Source of the DNA: Streptomyces sp. 3214.6
GTDB lineage: Bacteria > Actinomycetota > Actinomycetes > Streptomycetales > Streptomycetaceae
NCBI RefSeq assembly: GCF_900129855.1
Contig: NZ_LT670819.1
Location: 6,820,001-6,884,000 of the forward strand
Reading direction: 5' to 3'
Length of the DNA stretch: 64,000 bases
Part shown: one piece after another, positions 8,150-16,816 of the stretch
Numbering within the stretch: the stretch's first letter is position 1
Layout: each line of letters opens with the position of its first letter
Made by a program: the position numbers and the translations under genes
Notes under the pieces: generated by a model
What the model saw: the letters and a program-made list of their open reading frames with translations, nothing else
What the model was told of the DNA's origin: nothing
Databases searched by the model: none

Positions 8150-9180
8150 GCGCCCTGCGACTCCCGCTGTCCGTCGCCGCCCTGACGGCCCTGCTCGTCG
8201 CGGTCATGGTGGTGGCGGTGAGCATCGGCGCGGTCAACATCCCGGTCGGCGACGTGTGGGGGATCCTCCTGCACCATGTCACTGGCCGGGGTGGCACCGG
8301 CGATCCGGCGCTGGACCAGATCGTATGGACGTTCCGGGCCCCCCGCGTCGTCCTCGCCGCCCTGGTCGGCGCAGGCCTGGCGGTGGCCGGGGCGGTCCTG
8401 CAGACCCTCGTCTCCAACCCACTCGCCGACCCGATCGTCCTCGGCTTCTCCTACGGCGCCTCGCTCGGCGCCGTCCTGGTCATCACCCTCGGCGGCGTCA
8501 CCCTCGGCGGGCTGGGCGGACTCGGCGTCTCGGGCGCCGCGTTCGTCGGCGCACTGGCAGCCGGGGCGCTGGTCTTCGCCCTGGGACTACGACAGGGCCG
8601 ACTCGCCCCCACCCGGCTCGTGCTGGCCGGGGTGGCGGTCGGCTATGTCCTGCTGTCGATGACCAACTTCGTCCAGCTGATGGCCACCCCCACCGAACTG
8701 CGGACCGTCATGTTCTGGATGCTCGGCAGCGTCGCGGGCGCCCAGTGGAGCCAACTGCCCAGCGTCACGGTCGTGGTCCTCACGAGCACGGTCCTGCTGA
8801 CCCTGTTCGGACGGCGCCTCAACGCCCTGCTGGCCGGCGACGAGTCTGCCACCGCCCTCGGCGTCGACGTCAACCGCCTCCGGGCGGTCCTGCTGGTCAT
8901 CAGCGCGCTCCTCACCGGGACGGTCATCGCGGTCGCGGGCGGAGTGGGCTTCGTCGGCCTGATGATCCCCCACCTGGTCCGTCTCACCGTCGGCGCCGAC
9001 CACCGACGCCTGCTGCCCCTGACCGCGCTCCTCGGCGCCGTCTACCTGGTCCTCGTCGACCTGCTCTCCCGCACCCTGACCCGTCCGAACGAACTGCCGC
9101 TGGGCATCCTCACCGGCCTGCTCGGCGCCCCCTTCTTCCTGTGGCTGCTGCGCCGCGACAAGGGCCTGGACACCGTATGA
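8032..9180 (+). CDS. FecCD-family ABC transporter permease
   Basis: A 382-residue multi-spanning permease of the BtuC/FecCD type. Visible are the AGAVLQTLVSNPLADPIVLG segment, the ALGVDVNRLR coupling region and GFVGLMIPHLVR near the C-terminus. The only usable start ahead of the first membrane helix is GTG 8032. It has an AAGGAG ribosome-binding site eight bases upstream and lies inside the lipoprotein gene, giving a 118-bp overlap. The extra N-terminus is a hydrophilic, charged tail of about 38 residues. A CTG at 8146 is an alternative start. The stop overlaps the next gene as ATGA. Confidence 0.88.
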   Translation: MAGRQEQHVRDAVGLDVPRPEQRPGRGEDREDAAPRRVLSALRLPLSVAALTALLVAVMVVAVSIGAVNIPVGDVWGILLHHVTGRGGTGDPALDQIVWTFRAPRVVLAALVGAGLAVAGAVLQTLVSNPLADPIVLGFSYGASLGAVLVITLGGVTLGGLGGLGVSGAAFVGALAAGALVFALGLRQGRLAPTRLVLAGVAVGYVLLSMTNFVQLMATPTELRTVMFWMLGSVAGAQWSQLPSVTVVVLTSTVLLTLFGRRLNALLAGDESATALGVDVNRLRAVLLVISALLTGTVIAVAGGVGFVGLMIPHLVRLTVGADHRRLLPLTALLGAVYLVLVDLLSRTLTRPNELPLGILTGLLGAPFFLWLLRRDKGLDTV

Positions 9181-9956
9181 AACTGACCGTGGAGCAGCTC
9201 CACATCGCCCTGGATCGCGAACCGATCCTCCGCCAGGTGAACCTGGAGGCCGCCGAGGGAGACATCGTCGGACTCGTGGGCCCCAACGGCAGCGGGAAGT
9301 CCACCCTCCTGCGCACGGTCTACCGCTCGCTGCGGCCGGCCGCAGGGGCGGTGCGGGTGGGCGGCGACGACGTGTGGGAGCTGTCCGCGCGCACCGCCGC
9401 CCGCCGCACGGCGGCCGTCCTCCAGGACGTCGCCGCCACCACCGGCCTCACGGTCACCGAGATCGTCGCCCTCGGCCGCACACCCCACCACGGCCTGACG
9501 GGCCGCGACGGCGCCGAGGACCGCGAGGCCGTGGCCGAGGCGGTCGCCCGCTGCGGAGTGGGTCCCTTCGCAGACCGGGATTACGCCACCCTGTCCGGCG
9601 GCGAACGCCAGCGCGTGCTCCTCGCCCGCGCCCTCGCCCAGCGCCCCCGACTCCTCGTCCTGGACGAACTCACCAACCACCTCGACATCCGCGCCCGCTT
9701 CGAGCTCCTTGACCTCATCCGCAGCACCGGCATCACCACCCTGGCCGTCCTGCACGACCTCGACCTCGCCGCCCGCCTCTGCGACCGCCTCGTGGTGCTG
9801 CACCAGGGCGCCGTGGTGGCGGCGGGCCCCGTCCTGGAGGTCCTCACGCCCGACATCCTCCGAGACGTCTTCGGCGTACGCGGCGACACGGAACGGCATG
9901 CCGACGGCGTCGTCCGCATCACCTACGCGGCCCAGCCCCTCGCCGACGTGCGGTAA
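9177..9956 (+). CDS. FecE-type ABC transporter ATPase
   Basis: A 259-residue ATP-binding subunit completing the importer. It has a Walker A motif GPNGSGKST, a signature LSGGERQR, Walker B LLVLDE and the switch HD in LHDLDLA. The usual DEPTNHLD reads DELTNHLD, so the Pro after the catalytic Glu is Leu. The ATG overlaps the permease stop by four bases, indicating translational coupling. The gene ends 14 bp from the convergent GH32 gene with no obvious terminator between. Confidence 0.93.
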   Translation: MKLTVEQLHIALDREPILRQVNLEAAEGDIVGLVGPNGSGKSTLLRTVYRSLRPAAGAVRVGGDDVWELSARTAARRTAAVLQDVAATTGLTVTEIVALGRTPHHGLTGRDGAEDREAVAEAVARCGVGPFADRDYATLSGGERQRVLLARALAQRPRLLVLDELTNHLDIRARFELLDLIRSTGITTLAVLHDLDLAARLCDRLVVLHQGAVVAAGPVLEVLTPDILRDVFGVRGDTERHADGVVRITYAAQPLADVR

Positions 9957-9970
9957 CGCGTTCAGGTAGG

Positions 9971-12538
9971 TCAGTCGTGGGAGGAGTCGAGGTGCCAGAC
10001 GCGAGCCTGGTCCAGCTTCACCGAGCCGTTCTCGGCGAAGACCTGTACTCCCTGGCTGGCGGGGTCGGGGAAGATCTGGTCGGTGATCACGGCCTCGCCG
10101 CTGCCGCCGAAGACCTCGACCGATGACCAGTCGACGAGGATCCGCAGCTTGACCTTGCCGTTGCGGGCCTTCAGCGGTGCGGTCTGGACGCCGGGGAAGG
10201 TGCTGTTGAAGTCCACGGCGCCGGAGTGGGTGCGGTCGACGTACAGCTCCTGCGTCGTGGTGTCGTAGCCGATGACGGTCTCTTCGCCGTCGGCACCGGT
10301 ACGCACCTTCAGGCCGAACCGTTCGGCGTCCTTGAGGGAGAAGGTCGCCTCGATGTCGAGCGCCTTGCCTTTGGCCGCGGGGCCGATCAGTGGCTGGGAG
10401 GTGTTCTTGACGGTGACCCCGGTCGCGGACGCGGGGTGGTCCTGCCGCAGGGACGTCAGGCTGTCCACCGGCTTGCCGGTCAGGCGGATCCGGCCGTCGA
10501 CGGTGCGCAGGGCCATCTCCCGGGGGATGCTTTGTGCGCCGCGCCACGGGAAGGTGGGGACGGCGCCGGCGTAGTCCCAGTTGTTCATCCAGCCGATCAT
10601 GTACCGCTTGCCGCCCGGGGCGTTCTCCCAGGACACCGCCGCGTAGTAGTCCTTGCCGTAGTCGGCCCAGTCGGCCCGCTGCACGACGGACTTCGCGGGG
10701 GCGTCGGCCGCGGTGAACCGGTCGGCGAGGATGTGGCCCCAGCCGGCGGTGTTCATGTCGACGATCTGGACCTGCGCCTTCTTGCCGAGGTAGGGGCGCA
10801 TGTCGAAGGAAGACCAGTCCAGGGTCTCGCTGTTGGAGCCGGTGGCGCTGCGGACGACCTGGCCGTCCACGATCAGGTTGACGGACGTCTCCTGGGAGAC
10901 GGGCCGGGCCTGGGTGTCGGAGAGCATGATGTGGTCGACGTTGAGGTGGCCCCAGCCGCCGGTGTTGTCGTCGACGATCCTGACCCGCGCCTTCTTGCCG
11001 GCGAGGTCGCTCACGTCCCAGGAGGCCCAGTTGAGTGCCTCGGCGTCCTGCCCGGTGGTGCTGCGGACCACGTTGCCGTCGACGAGGAGTTCGACGGCGG
11101 TCGGGTTGGCGGAGCCGGCGGGGTGGTTGCCGCCGCCGATGAGGAAGTTGATGTGCTTCTTGTCGACGGTGAACTCGGGCGAGGTGAGGGTGCCGGTGGT
11201 GGAGTCGCCGTTCAGGTAGGTGTCGACCAGGCCCTGGCCCAGGAATCCGGAGACCTCCTGCTGGTTCGGCAGGGTGCCGGCGGCCGGTGCGGTGCCGAAG
11301 GCGTCCCCGGTCTTCGCCCAGTCGCCGTAGGTGCCCCCTTCGAAGTCGGCGAGGACCGTGCCCGCCGGCGGGGGTCCCTGCTCCGTGACGGTTCCGGGCA
11401 GGTGCGGGTGCCGACCGCCGCCGACCTTGAAGTTCAGGTACGGGCTGTCGACGGTGAACTCGGGCGAGGTCAGGGTGCCGGTGGCGCCGTCGCCCGCGTG
11501 GAAGCTGTTGGCGAGGCCCTTGCCGTCGAAGCCGTCCACGGTTCCCTGACCGTCCAGCGCCCCGGCCGCCGGCGCCTGGCCGAACGCGGTGCCCGTGGTC
11601 GTCCACGTACCGAAGTCGCCGCTCTCGAAGTCCTGCACGACCTGGCCGGCGGGCGGTGTGTAGGCGCCCTTGTCGTCCGCGGTGAACGTCTTTCCGTCGA
11701 AGTCGCCGACGAAGTACTGGGCCGCCGAACCACCCGCGATGCCACCGGGGTTGATGTTGACGACCAGGACCCACTTGATGTGGTTCGGGTCCCCGTCGAC
11801 GGCGAGCGGGAACAGGTCGGGGCACTCCCACACGCCGCCCGTCGCGCCGGCCGGCCCGAACTCGCTGAGCAGGCTCCAGTCCTTGAGGTTCTTGGAGGAG
11901 TAGAACCGCACCTTGTGCTCGACGGACAGCGACACCGTCATCAGCCAGCTCTTCGTCGGCGCGTACCACTGGACCTTGGGATCCCGGAAGTCCCTGGAGC
12001 CGATGTCGATGACCGGATTGCCCTGGTACTTGGTCCAGGTGCGGCCGCGGTCGGTGCTGTAGGCGAGTGACTGGGCCTGGGTGCCGGTGGACTTGGAGTT
12101 GCTGGTGTAGATCGCCACCATGGGCGGGTTCTTCGTGGTGCCGAAGCCCGTGGTGTTGTTCCGGTCGACGACCGCGCTGCCCGAGAAGACCATCTCCTCG
12201 TCGTCGTGCGACAGGGCGAGCGGCAGCTGCTTCCAGTGCACGAGGTCCGTGCTCACCGCGTGCCCCCAGGACATGTCGCCCCAGGAGTCGCCGTTGGGGT
12301 TGTACTGGTAGAAGAGGTGATATTCGCCCTTGTAGTACACGAGGCCGTTGGGGTCGTTCATCCAGTTCTTCTCGGGCGTGAAATGGAACTGGGGCCTGTA
12401 CGTCTCGGCGTACGGCGGGGCGACGGCGGCGACGGCGACGGCCTGAGGGGCGAGCGGGGTCGCGGACAGGGCGCAGACGGTCGCCACCGCGGCGATCATC
12501 CGGGTGCGGGCATGCCGGGATGCGCGTACAGAGCTCAT
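9971..12538 (-). CDS. Secreted GH32 fructan hydrolase (levanase/inulinase type) with nested inserted domains
   Basis: An 855-residue exported glycoside hydrolase with a signal peptide over about residues 1-40. GH32 signatures are the nucleophile Asp62 in WMNDPNG, Asp186 in FRDP, and the acid/base Glu238 in WECPDLF. The five-bladed catalytic domain is interrupted at about residue 300 and resumes near residue 622 (RADWADYGKDYY). The C-terminal beta-sandwich follows and ends in VWHLDSSHD. The insert is itself a domain within a similar domain (see findings). ACAGGAGG precedes the ATG at 12538. A LacI-type operator pair lies 110-140 bp upstream and is shared with the sugar importer. The likely role is to release fructose from extracellular levan or inulin. 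Confidence 0.93.
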   Translation of the reverse strand: MSSVRASRHARTRMIAAVATVCALSATPLAPQAVAVAAVAPPYAETYRPQFHFTPEKNWMNDPNGLVYYKGEYHLFYQYNPNGDSWGDMSWGHAVSTDLVHWKQLPLALSHDDEEMVFSGSAVVDRNNTTGFGTTKNPPMVAIYTSNSKSTGTQAQSLAYSTDRGRTWTKYQGNPVIDIGSRDFRDPKVQWYAPTKSWLMTVSLSVEHKVRFYSSKNLKDWSLLSEFGPAGATGGVWECPDLFPLAVDGDPNHIKWVLVVNINPGGIAGGSAAQYFVGDFDGKTFTADDKGAYTPPAGQVVQDFESGDFGTWTTTGTAFGQAPAAGALDGQGTVDGFDGKGLANSFHAGDGATGTLTSPEFTVDSPYLNFKVGGGRHPHLPGTVTEQGPPPAGTVLADFEGGTYGDWAKTGDAFGTAPAAGTLPNQQEVSGFLGQGLVDTYLNGDSTTGTLTSPEFTVDKKHINFLIGGGNHPAGSANPTAVELLVDGNVVRSTTGQDAEALNWASWDVSDLAGKKARVRIVDDNTGGWGHLNVDHIMLSDTQARPVSQETSVNLIVDGQVVRSATGSNSETLDWSSFDMRPYLGKKAQVQIVDMNTAGWGHILADRFTAADAPAKSVVQRADWADYGKDYYAAVSWENAPGGKRYMIGWMNNWDYAGAVPTFPWRGAQSIPREMALRTVDGRIRLTGKPVDSLTSLRQDHPASATGVTVKNTSQPLIGPAAKGKALDIEATFSLKDAERFGLKVRTGADGEETVIGYDTTTQELYVDRTHSGAVDFNSTFPGVQTAPLKARNGKVKLRILVDWSSVEVFGGSGEAVITDQIFPDPASQGVQVFAENGSVKLDQARVWHLDSSHD

Positions 12539-12646
12539 GAGGCCTCCTGTGCTGCGGCCTTCCACGCGGTGGAGCCTGCGGCCCTGCGCGGACGGACCGA
12601 AAAGTGACGTACTGGTCGGTGTCGTCGTCCACGCCACCGACCAGCG

Positions 12647-12720
12647 ATGTCATCGTTGACTTATGTCATCGTTGACACCAAGTGGCCCGATGATGGGCGC
12701 AACCCGCCCAACACGTCAAC
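12647..12720 (-). promoter_or_regulatory. GH32 promoter with tandem LacI-type operator
   Basis: Read towards the GH32 gene, this holds TTGACG (-35, 12715-12720), an 18-bp spacer and CATCAT (-10, 12691-12696). Two operator units then lie 16 bp apart, seen on the plus strand as TGTCATCGTTGAC at 12649-12661 and TGTCATCGTTGACA at 12665-12678. The operators lie at or just after the expected transcription start, so bound repressor should block initiation. The same module occurs at 25491-25563 and 26738-26809. Confidence 0.8.
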
Positions 12721-13036
12721 GGGTTGGGCGCGATTGCTCCGCCGCAGTCCCCCTGCGCGGCGGCACGCCGGCTGTCGTCGACTGAGGTATCGCGGCGACG
12801 AATCGTCCCGACGGACCGCACACACCTGCTCCGCCCGGTGGAAAGGCAAACCTTCCCGCGGCCGACGTCCACAGCCCGAGTGAATCATCCGGCTTTCCGC
12901 TCGGTGCCCGTGGTGAGTCTCGTACGGTCGGCGTCATGCTGAGGTTGGGGAAGGCACCGGACCCGCTCGGAGTCCGGACGAGTGGCTGCCGTCGGACCAG
13001 GGCCGCCCAGGGTGGTGGGCGGGCGAGCGCCAGGCG
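12721..13036. other. Intergenic stretch between GH32 promoter and membrane protein
   Basis: No gene or clear regulatory structure was recognised in these 316 bases. They should contain the promoter of the plus-strand membrane protein gene, but I could not place a convincing -10/-35 pair. Confidence 0.4.
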
Positions 13037-13909
13037 GTGCGGATGATGTCGATCGGACCGTCCGTCGGCTGCTGGGTGCTGACAGTCTCCCTGCTGATCC
13101 GGGTCGGGGGCGCGTGCGGACGGGTACGGACACGGCTGCTGCTGTTGGCGGGTTCCGCGGCCGCCGGCGGGGTCTATCGGGTCGCGATCGCCGTTCTGTC
13201 GGATCGGCCGGCACCGGGGCTGGACTCCCGAAGCCTGGTCGGTCTGGCGGTGGTCACCGGAGTGACGGTCGCGGTCGGGCTGGGGATGGCCGGTCTGGTG
13301 GTCGCGGCCGATGCCGGCACCGGTAGACACGCGTGGCTGCGGCGCCTGCTGGACGGGACCGTCACGGCCGGGGCCGTGTTCCTTTCGGGATGGGTGCTCC
13401 TCGGGAGGGCCGGTGACGCCTGGCGGCCCGAGACGGGAATGGTGGGCGTCCTGTGGACCGCGGAAGTCGTGTTCCTCAGTTTTCTGCTCGCCCTGCGTCG
13501 CCTCGTACGGAGCGACCAGCAGGCCACGCTGTGGGTGACGATCGTCGGACTGTCCCTCATGCTGATCGGCGACACCGTGCGACTGTGGACGGTCGGCCCG
13601 CACGGCCCCGAGGGGCCGTCCCTACTGGCCGACGGCTGCGATACCGCAGGACTGCTGATCGTCTCAGTCGCCGCCTGGGTGCCCGGCGGGGCGAGCGTCC
13701 TGAGCGCCGGCCGGCCGGCGCTGCGGTCCGGGATGGAAGGCACCGCGGCGTTCATTCCGCTGACCGTGTGCACGGTGACGGCGCTGGGATACGCGTTGGC
13801 GCCCCTCGCCAGCGACCCGGTGCCGCTGTGGGTCGGCGGGACGGCGCTGCTCAGCCTGTGGGCACGCCAGACGTTCCTGCCGAGCAGGAACGTCGGAGAG
13901 GACGAGTGA
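13037..13909 (+). CDS. Multi-spanning membrane protein of unknown function
   Basis: A 290-residue protein with about eight hydrophobic segments alternating with short Arg-rich loops. No catalytic or sensory domain is recognisable. It resembles the N-terminal membrane half of some actinobacterial sensor or cyclic-di-GMP proteins, but no signalling domain follows. It stops just ahead of an IS200/IS605 scar, so a lost C-terminal part is possible. The start is uncertain between GTG 13037 and ATG 13043/13046, with only a weak AGGCG upstream. Confidence 0.7.
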   Translation: MRMMSIGPSVGCWVLTVSLLIRVGGACGRVRTRLLLLAGSAAAGGVYRVAIAVLSDRPAPGLDSRSLVGLAVVTGVTVAVGLGMAGLVVAADAGTGRHAWLRRLLDGTVTAGAVFLSGWVLLGRAGDAWRPETGMVGVLWTAEVVFLSFLLALRRLVRSDQQATLWVTIVGLSLMLIGDTVRLWTVGPHGPEGPSLLADGCDTAGLLIVSVAAWVPGGASVLSAGRPALRSGMEGTAAFIPLTVCTVTALGYALAPLASDPVPLWVGGTALLSLWARQTFLPSRNVGEDE

Positions 13910-13924
13910 GGCAACCGGCCGGAC

Positions 13925-14044
13925 CGGGGCCGGTGCCGCTGGGTGTGGAACGAATGCGTCGCCAAGTCCAGGGCCGTACATCTGCACAACAAGGCGACCG
14001 GCCGGAAGGCCGCGTGTGGTCCGGCGCAGCTCGACCGGATGTCT
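13925..14044 (+). pseudogene. TnpB (OrfB, IS200/IS605 family) fragment
   Basis: Reading from 13937, the plus strand encodes RWVWNECVAKSRAVHLHNKA and on to CGPAQLDRM, ending near 14044. This matches the N-terminal part of Streptomyces TnpB proteins as I know them. There is no start codon and none of the RuvC-like catalytic domain. Sequence of different origin follows at once. It is a relic of an IS200/IS605-type element. Confidence 0.65.
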
Positions 14045-14165
14045 CGACCAGCCGCTGGAAGCCCTGCCACGGATCGGGGTCGGCCAGCGCCTCGGTGAGC
14101 GCCTGAGCACAGGTGTCCATCTGGTGCGCGAACGTGGCCCGCACCAGGGCTTCCCGCGTCGGACC
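14045..14165 (-). pseudogene. TetR-family regulator fragment
   Basis: In one minus-strand frame this reads GPTREALVRATFAHQMD and on to ALADPDPWQGFQRLVET. This is the stretch just after the HTH in many Streptomyces TetR proteins (there usually FPTREALV...). Neither the HTH nor the ligand domain is present. It sits between the TnpB fragment and the IS end hairpin, so it was probably trapped when a neighbouring gene was broken. Confidence 0.5.
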
Positions 14166-14260
14166 GCCCGCGTGATGCTGGTCCGGGCTGGTCTCGACCC
14201 GGCTGGTGCCGATGGCGGAAGACCCCCTGGAGCGCTGCTCCAGGAGGCGGCCTGAGCCAG

Positions 14261-14293
14261 GAATCCCCTCCCCCTTCAGGGAGGGGAGGATTC
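14261..14293 (+). mobile_element. IS200/IS605-type right-end hairpin
   Basis: GAATCCCCTCCC and GGGAGGGG with GGATTC form a strong stem closed by a CTTCA loop. Such CCTTCAGGG hairpins are typical of the right ends of IS605/IS1341 elements that carry tnpB. With the TnpB fragment about 220 bp upstream it marks the other edge of the relic. It overlaps the last two bases of the stop codon of the minus-strand small gene, and could also work as a terminator. Confidence 0.5.
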
Positions 14294-14612
14294 AATCCAT
14301 CGTCAGGCCGCCGTGGATGTCGCGGACCTGCACCACGTTCTTGGCGTGGCCGTGGAAGGAGTTGACGACGCCGTCGCCGGTCGCCTGGTTCCACAGGTTC
14401 TGGCATTCCTGACGGAACCCGGGGTCGCGGGTGAACTCCTCGTCCAGCGCCGTCGCCAGCCGCGCCTCGGACTCCGGTAGGTCGGGGCGACCCGCGAACC
14501 GTTCCCTGACACGCCGCAGGAGCGCGGGCAGAGCGGCGCCTGTGGATTCGCCCGCTCCGGTCGCGAGGCCGGCGGCGAGGGCTCCGGCGATGGCAAGGGA
14601 CAAGGGATCCAA
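14292..14612 (-). CDS. Small protein with C-terminal amyloid/RHIM-like motif
   Basis: A 106-residue protein starting at TTG 14612, chosen because GGAGGA lies four bases upstream. The N-terminal half is helical and Ala/Gly-rich (LDPLSLAIAGALAAGLATGA). The extreme C-terminus carries KNVVQVRDIHGGL. Motifs of the form NVVQ-x-RDIHGG recur at the ends of actinobacterial conflict-system proteins and resemble RHIM-type amyloid signalling motifs. I infer a self-assembling adaptor role. It lies 109 bp downstream of the trypsin-hydrolase gene, as the last gene of the operon running from 21061. A DUF-like hypothetical with no signalling function is the alternative. Confidence 0.7.
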   Translation of the reverse strand: MDPLSLAIAGALAAGLATGAGESTGAALPALLRRVRERFAGRPDLPESEARLATALDEEFTRDPGFRQECQNLWNQATGDGVVNSFHGHAKNVVQVRDIHGGLTMD

Positions 14613-14721
14613 GGTGTCCTCCGCGCGGTGAGTTGGGCCCCGTCCATCATGCAGGCGCGGGAATGCGCGGGCCATAGGCCGTCACCTGCGCGGCAGCGCC
14701 AGGCCGGATCCCGCGGCGGGC

Positions 14722-16815
14722 TCAGCCGCCGAGCCGGCCGCCGATCGCGCGGGCGGCCTCCGTGTGGGAGAGGTACTCCACGATGCTGTGCGCCCGGTCG
14801 CGGGCGTTGACGACGGCGAGGTCGGACAGTCCGTCCGCCCAGTCGTCGCCCAGCGGGCAGCCGATGGCCACCGCGTCGGTCGGACACCAGACGTTCAGCC
14901 AGTCCGCCACGTTGTCCGGGCGCTTCGGCCCGCCGACGAGCAGCCGGCTGTACACGCTGTCCAGGCCGAGCGGGCTGCCCGCCGTGGTGAGGTGGACGGC
15001 GTGCACACCGGGCGACAGGCGGGTGGTGAGGTCCAGCGCGACGACGGTGCCCAGGCTGTGGCTGACCAGGACCATCTCTCCGTCGTCCGGCACGGTCTCC
15101 AGCACGCAGTCCAGGACCGCGTCCCGGATGCGCCGGTCGTCGAGGTAGGCGGACACGTCACGGAAGACCAGGGCGATGGCCCAGGCGTCGAGGTCGCTCC
15201 TGGCGGCCAGCCAGCTCAGCTGCTTCTGCAGGGTCCCCACCACGTCCGGCAGGCCGATGCGCTCGGTGGCCAGCTGCCCCTCCCGCGGCATGTCCCACTT
15301 GGCGGCCGCCTCACCGACGATCTCCTCGTACACCGTGCGCGCGGTGGGGGAGGAGGGCGCCACCACCTCCGCCGCCGTGGCGGCCGGCGCCTCCACGACG
15401 TGGGGGACGGCCTCGTGCGTGGTCAGGGCCTGCACCAGCCTGTCGCCGTAGTAGGGGAACCAGACGTCCGCCGGGTCGACCGGAGGGAGCCCGGCGCGCA
15501 CCAGCCCCTGGTTGAGCCCGGCCGCCCATTCGCGGCGCAGCTTCTCGGGGTCCTTGCCCTCCTGGGAGCGACCGTGCAGGAACACCAGATGCCGCTTCCC
15601 GCCGAACGCCCCGCCGCGCCCGCGCAGTCCCACCCGCCCGGCGACCTTCTCGGCGGCCGGCCGCGACGCTTCGACGGCGGGAGCGGCAGCCGGAGTCGCA
15701 GCCGGAGTCGCAGCCGGAGTCGCAGCCGGAGCGGCCGCCCGAGTGGGCGCCGTCGCCGGAGCGACGGCGGCCTCCGCGAGGCCGAGGCCCGACTCCGGGC
15801 CCATCTCAAAGAGCAGTGCCTGCTGCGGGGAGGCCAGGGGCAGCGCGGCGAGGTGCTTCAGGAGGGAGCTGATGCGCACCCCCTCGTTGGAGACCCAGTC
15901 GATGGCGTCGTCGCCGTCACCGGCCTGCCAGACCTGTCCGTCACGGCGCAGGACACGGCCCTGTGCGTCCGTCTTCGGCACGCCGCTGTGGTGGAGCGCG
16001 ACGACCTCCCACTGGTCGTTGAAGACGGGTGAGCCCGAGTTTCCCGGCTCGGTGTCCGTCGTGTACTGCAGGAAGTCGTCGAGCCGCACCTGGAGCAGGT
16101 TGTTGCGGACGGCGATCTCCTTCAGTCGGCCCATCGGGTGCCCGACGATGTTGACCGGTTCGCCGATGACCAGCTTTCCCGTCTGGGCGCTGAGCCGGTT
16201 CCAGCCGAACGTGTCACCCGGCGGCCGTCCGTCCGGGCCGGCGGCGACATGCACCAGGGCGAAGTCGAGGCGCTCGTCCGTCACGTAGAAGGCGTCGGGG
16301 TCCAGTTCCAGCGGCGCCGCCGGCTGTGGCGCGTTGTCGACGGTGACCTGCGCGTCGAACTCCACGAAGCACCCTCGGGCGGTCTCCACGTCGGTGAGCA
16401 CGTGATGGTTGGTCAACAGCAGGCCGGGCGAGACCAGGAAGCCGGTGCCGAGCGGCAGTTCGCGGCCGCTCTCCCGCACCGAGATCCGGGCGACGGTGCG
16501 TGCCGCCCGGGCGCCGCGCGGCAGGAAGCTCCATGCCTGCAGATCCTTGGACACTCCGAGGATGCGTTCGTACGCGGCGGGCTGATCCAGCGGTTCCGCG
16601 CGGACGGCGGCCATGACCAGCGCGGCGGGCACCGCGTTCCGGTCGAGCAGTCGGGACGCGCGCGCCGCGAGTGCCTCCGGCGCGTCCGGGAAGGCGACCC
16701 CGGCGTCCCGCTGTAGTTCGATCGCCCGCCGTTCGTCGGCGGTCTCGCGGTAGCGTGCCGCGGCGGCCGCGACCTGCTGCCGCCGCTTCTCCTGGAGTGT
16801 TTCCACCACTGCCAT
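14722..16815 (-). CDS. Trypsin-like serine protease fused to an alpha/beta-hydrolase
   Basis: A 697-residue two-enzyme protein with no signal peptide. Residues about 1-100 are a helical N-terminal domain that could be an effector-associated adaptor. Residues 110-330 are a trypsin fold with triad His138 (TNHHVL), Asp184 (RLDFAL) and Ser260 (PGNSGSP). A Pro/Ala-rich linker (about 350-385) built from 12-bp DNA repeats leads to an alpha/beta-hydrolase with FLHGRS, the nucleophile elbow SHSLGT and a likely His in RAHSIVEYL. The peroxidase stop and this ATG are separated by one base (TGA-C-ATG), so they are co-translated. The activator or substrate is unknown. The family setting points to intracellular conflict or cell-death signalling. 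Confidence 0.85.
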   Translation of the reverse strand: MAVVETLQEKRRQQVAAAAARYRETADERRAIELQRDAGVAFPDAPEALAARASRLLDRNAVPAALVMAAVRAEPLDQPAAYERILGVSKDLQAWSFLPRGARAARTVARISVRESGRELPLGTGFLVSPGLLLTNHHVLTDVETARGCFVEFDAQVTVDNAPQPAAPLELDPDAFYVTDERLDFALVHVAAGPDGRPPGDTFGWNRLSAQTGKLVIGEPVNIVGHPMGRLKEIAVRNNLLQVRLDDFLQYTTDTEPGNSGSPVFNDQWEVVALHHSGVPKTDAQGRVLRRDGQVWQAGDGDDAIDWVSNEGVRISSLLKHLAALPLASPQQALLFEMGPESGLGLAEAAVAPATAPTRAAAPAATPAATPAATPAAAPAVEASRPAAEKVAGRVGLRGRGGAFGGKRHLVFLHGRSQEGKDPEKLRREWAAGLNQGLVRAGLPPVDPADVWFPYYGDRLVQALTTHEAVPHVVEAPAATAAEVVAPSSPTARTVYEEIVGEAAAKWDMPREGQLATERIGLPDVVGTLQKQLSWLAARSDLDAWAIALVFRDVSAYLDDRRIRDAVLDCVLETVPDDGEMVLVSHSLGTVVALDLTTRLSPGVHAVHLTTAGSPLGLDSVYSRLLVGGPKRPDNVADWLNVWCPTDAVAIGCPLGDDWADGLSDLAVVNARDRAHSIVEYLSHTEAARAIGGRLGG
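15680..15739 (-). repeat. 12-bp tandem repeat coding the protease-hydrolase linker
   Basis: Five tandem copies of GGAGTCGCAGCC (the first and last diverged) encode a PAAT-type repeat between the protease and hydrolase domains. The repeat is in frame, so copy-number change would alter only linker length. Confidence 0.85.
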
Positions 16816-16816
16816 G

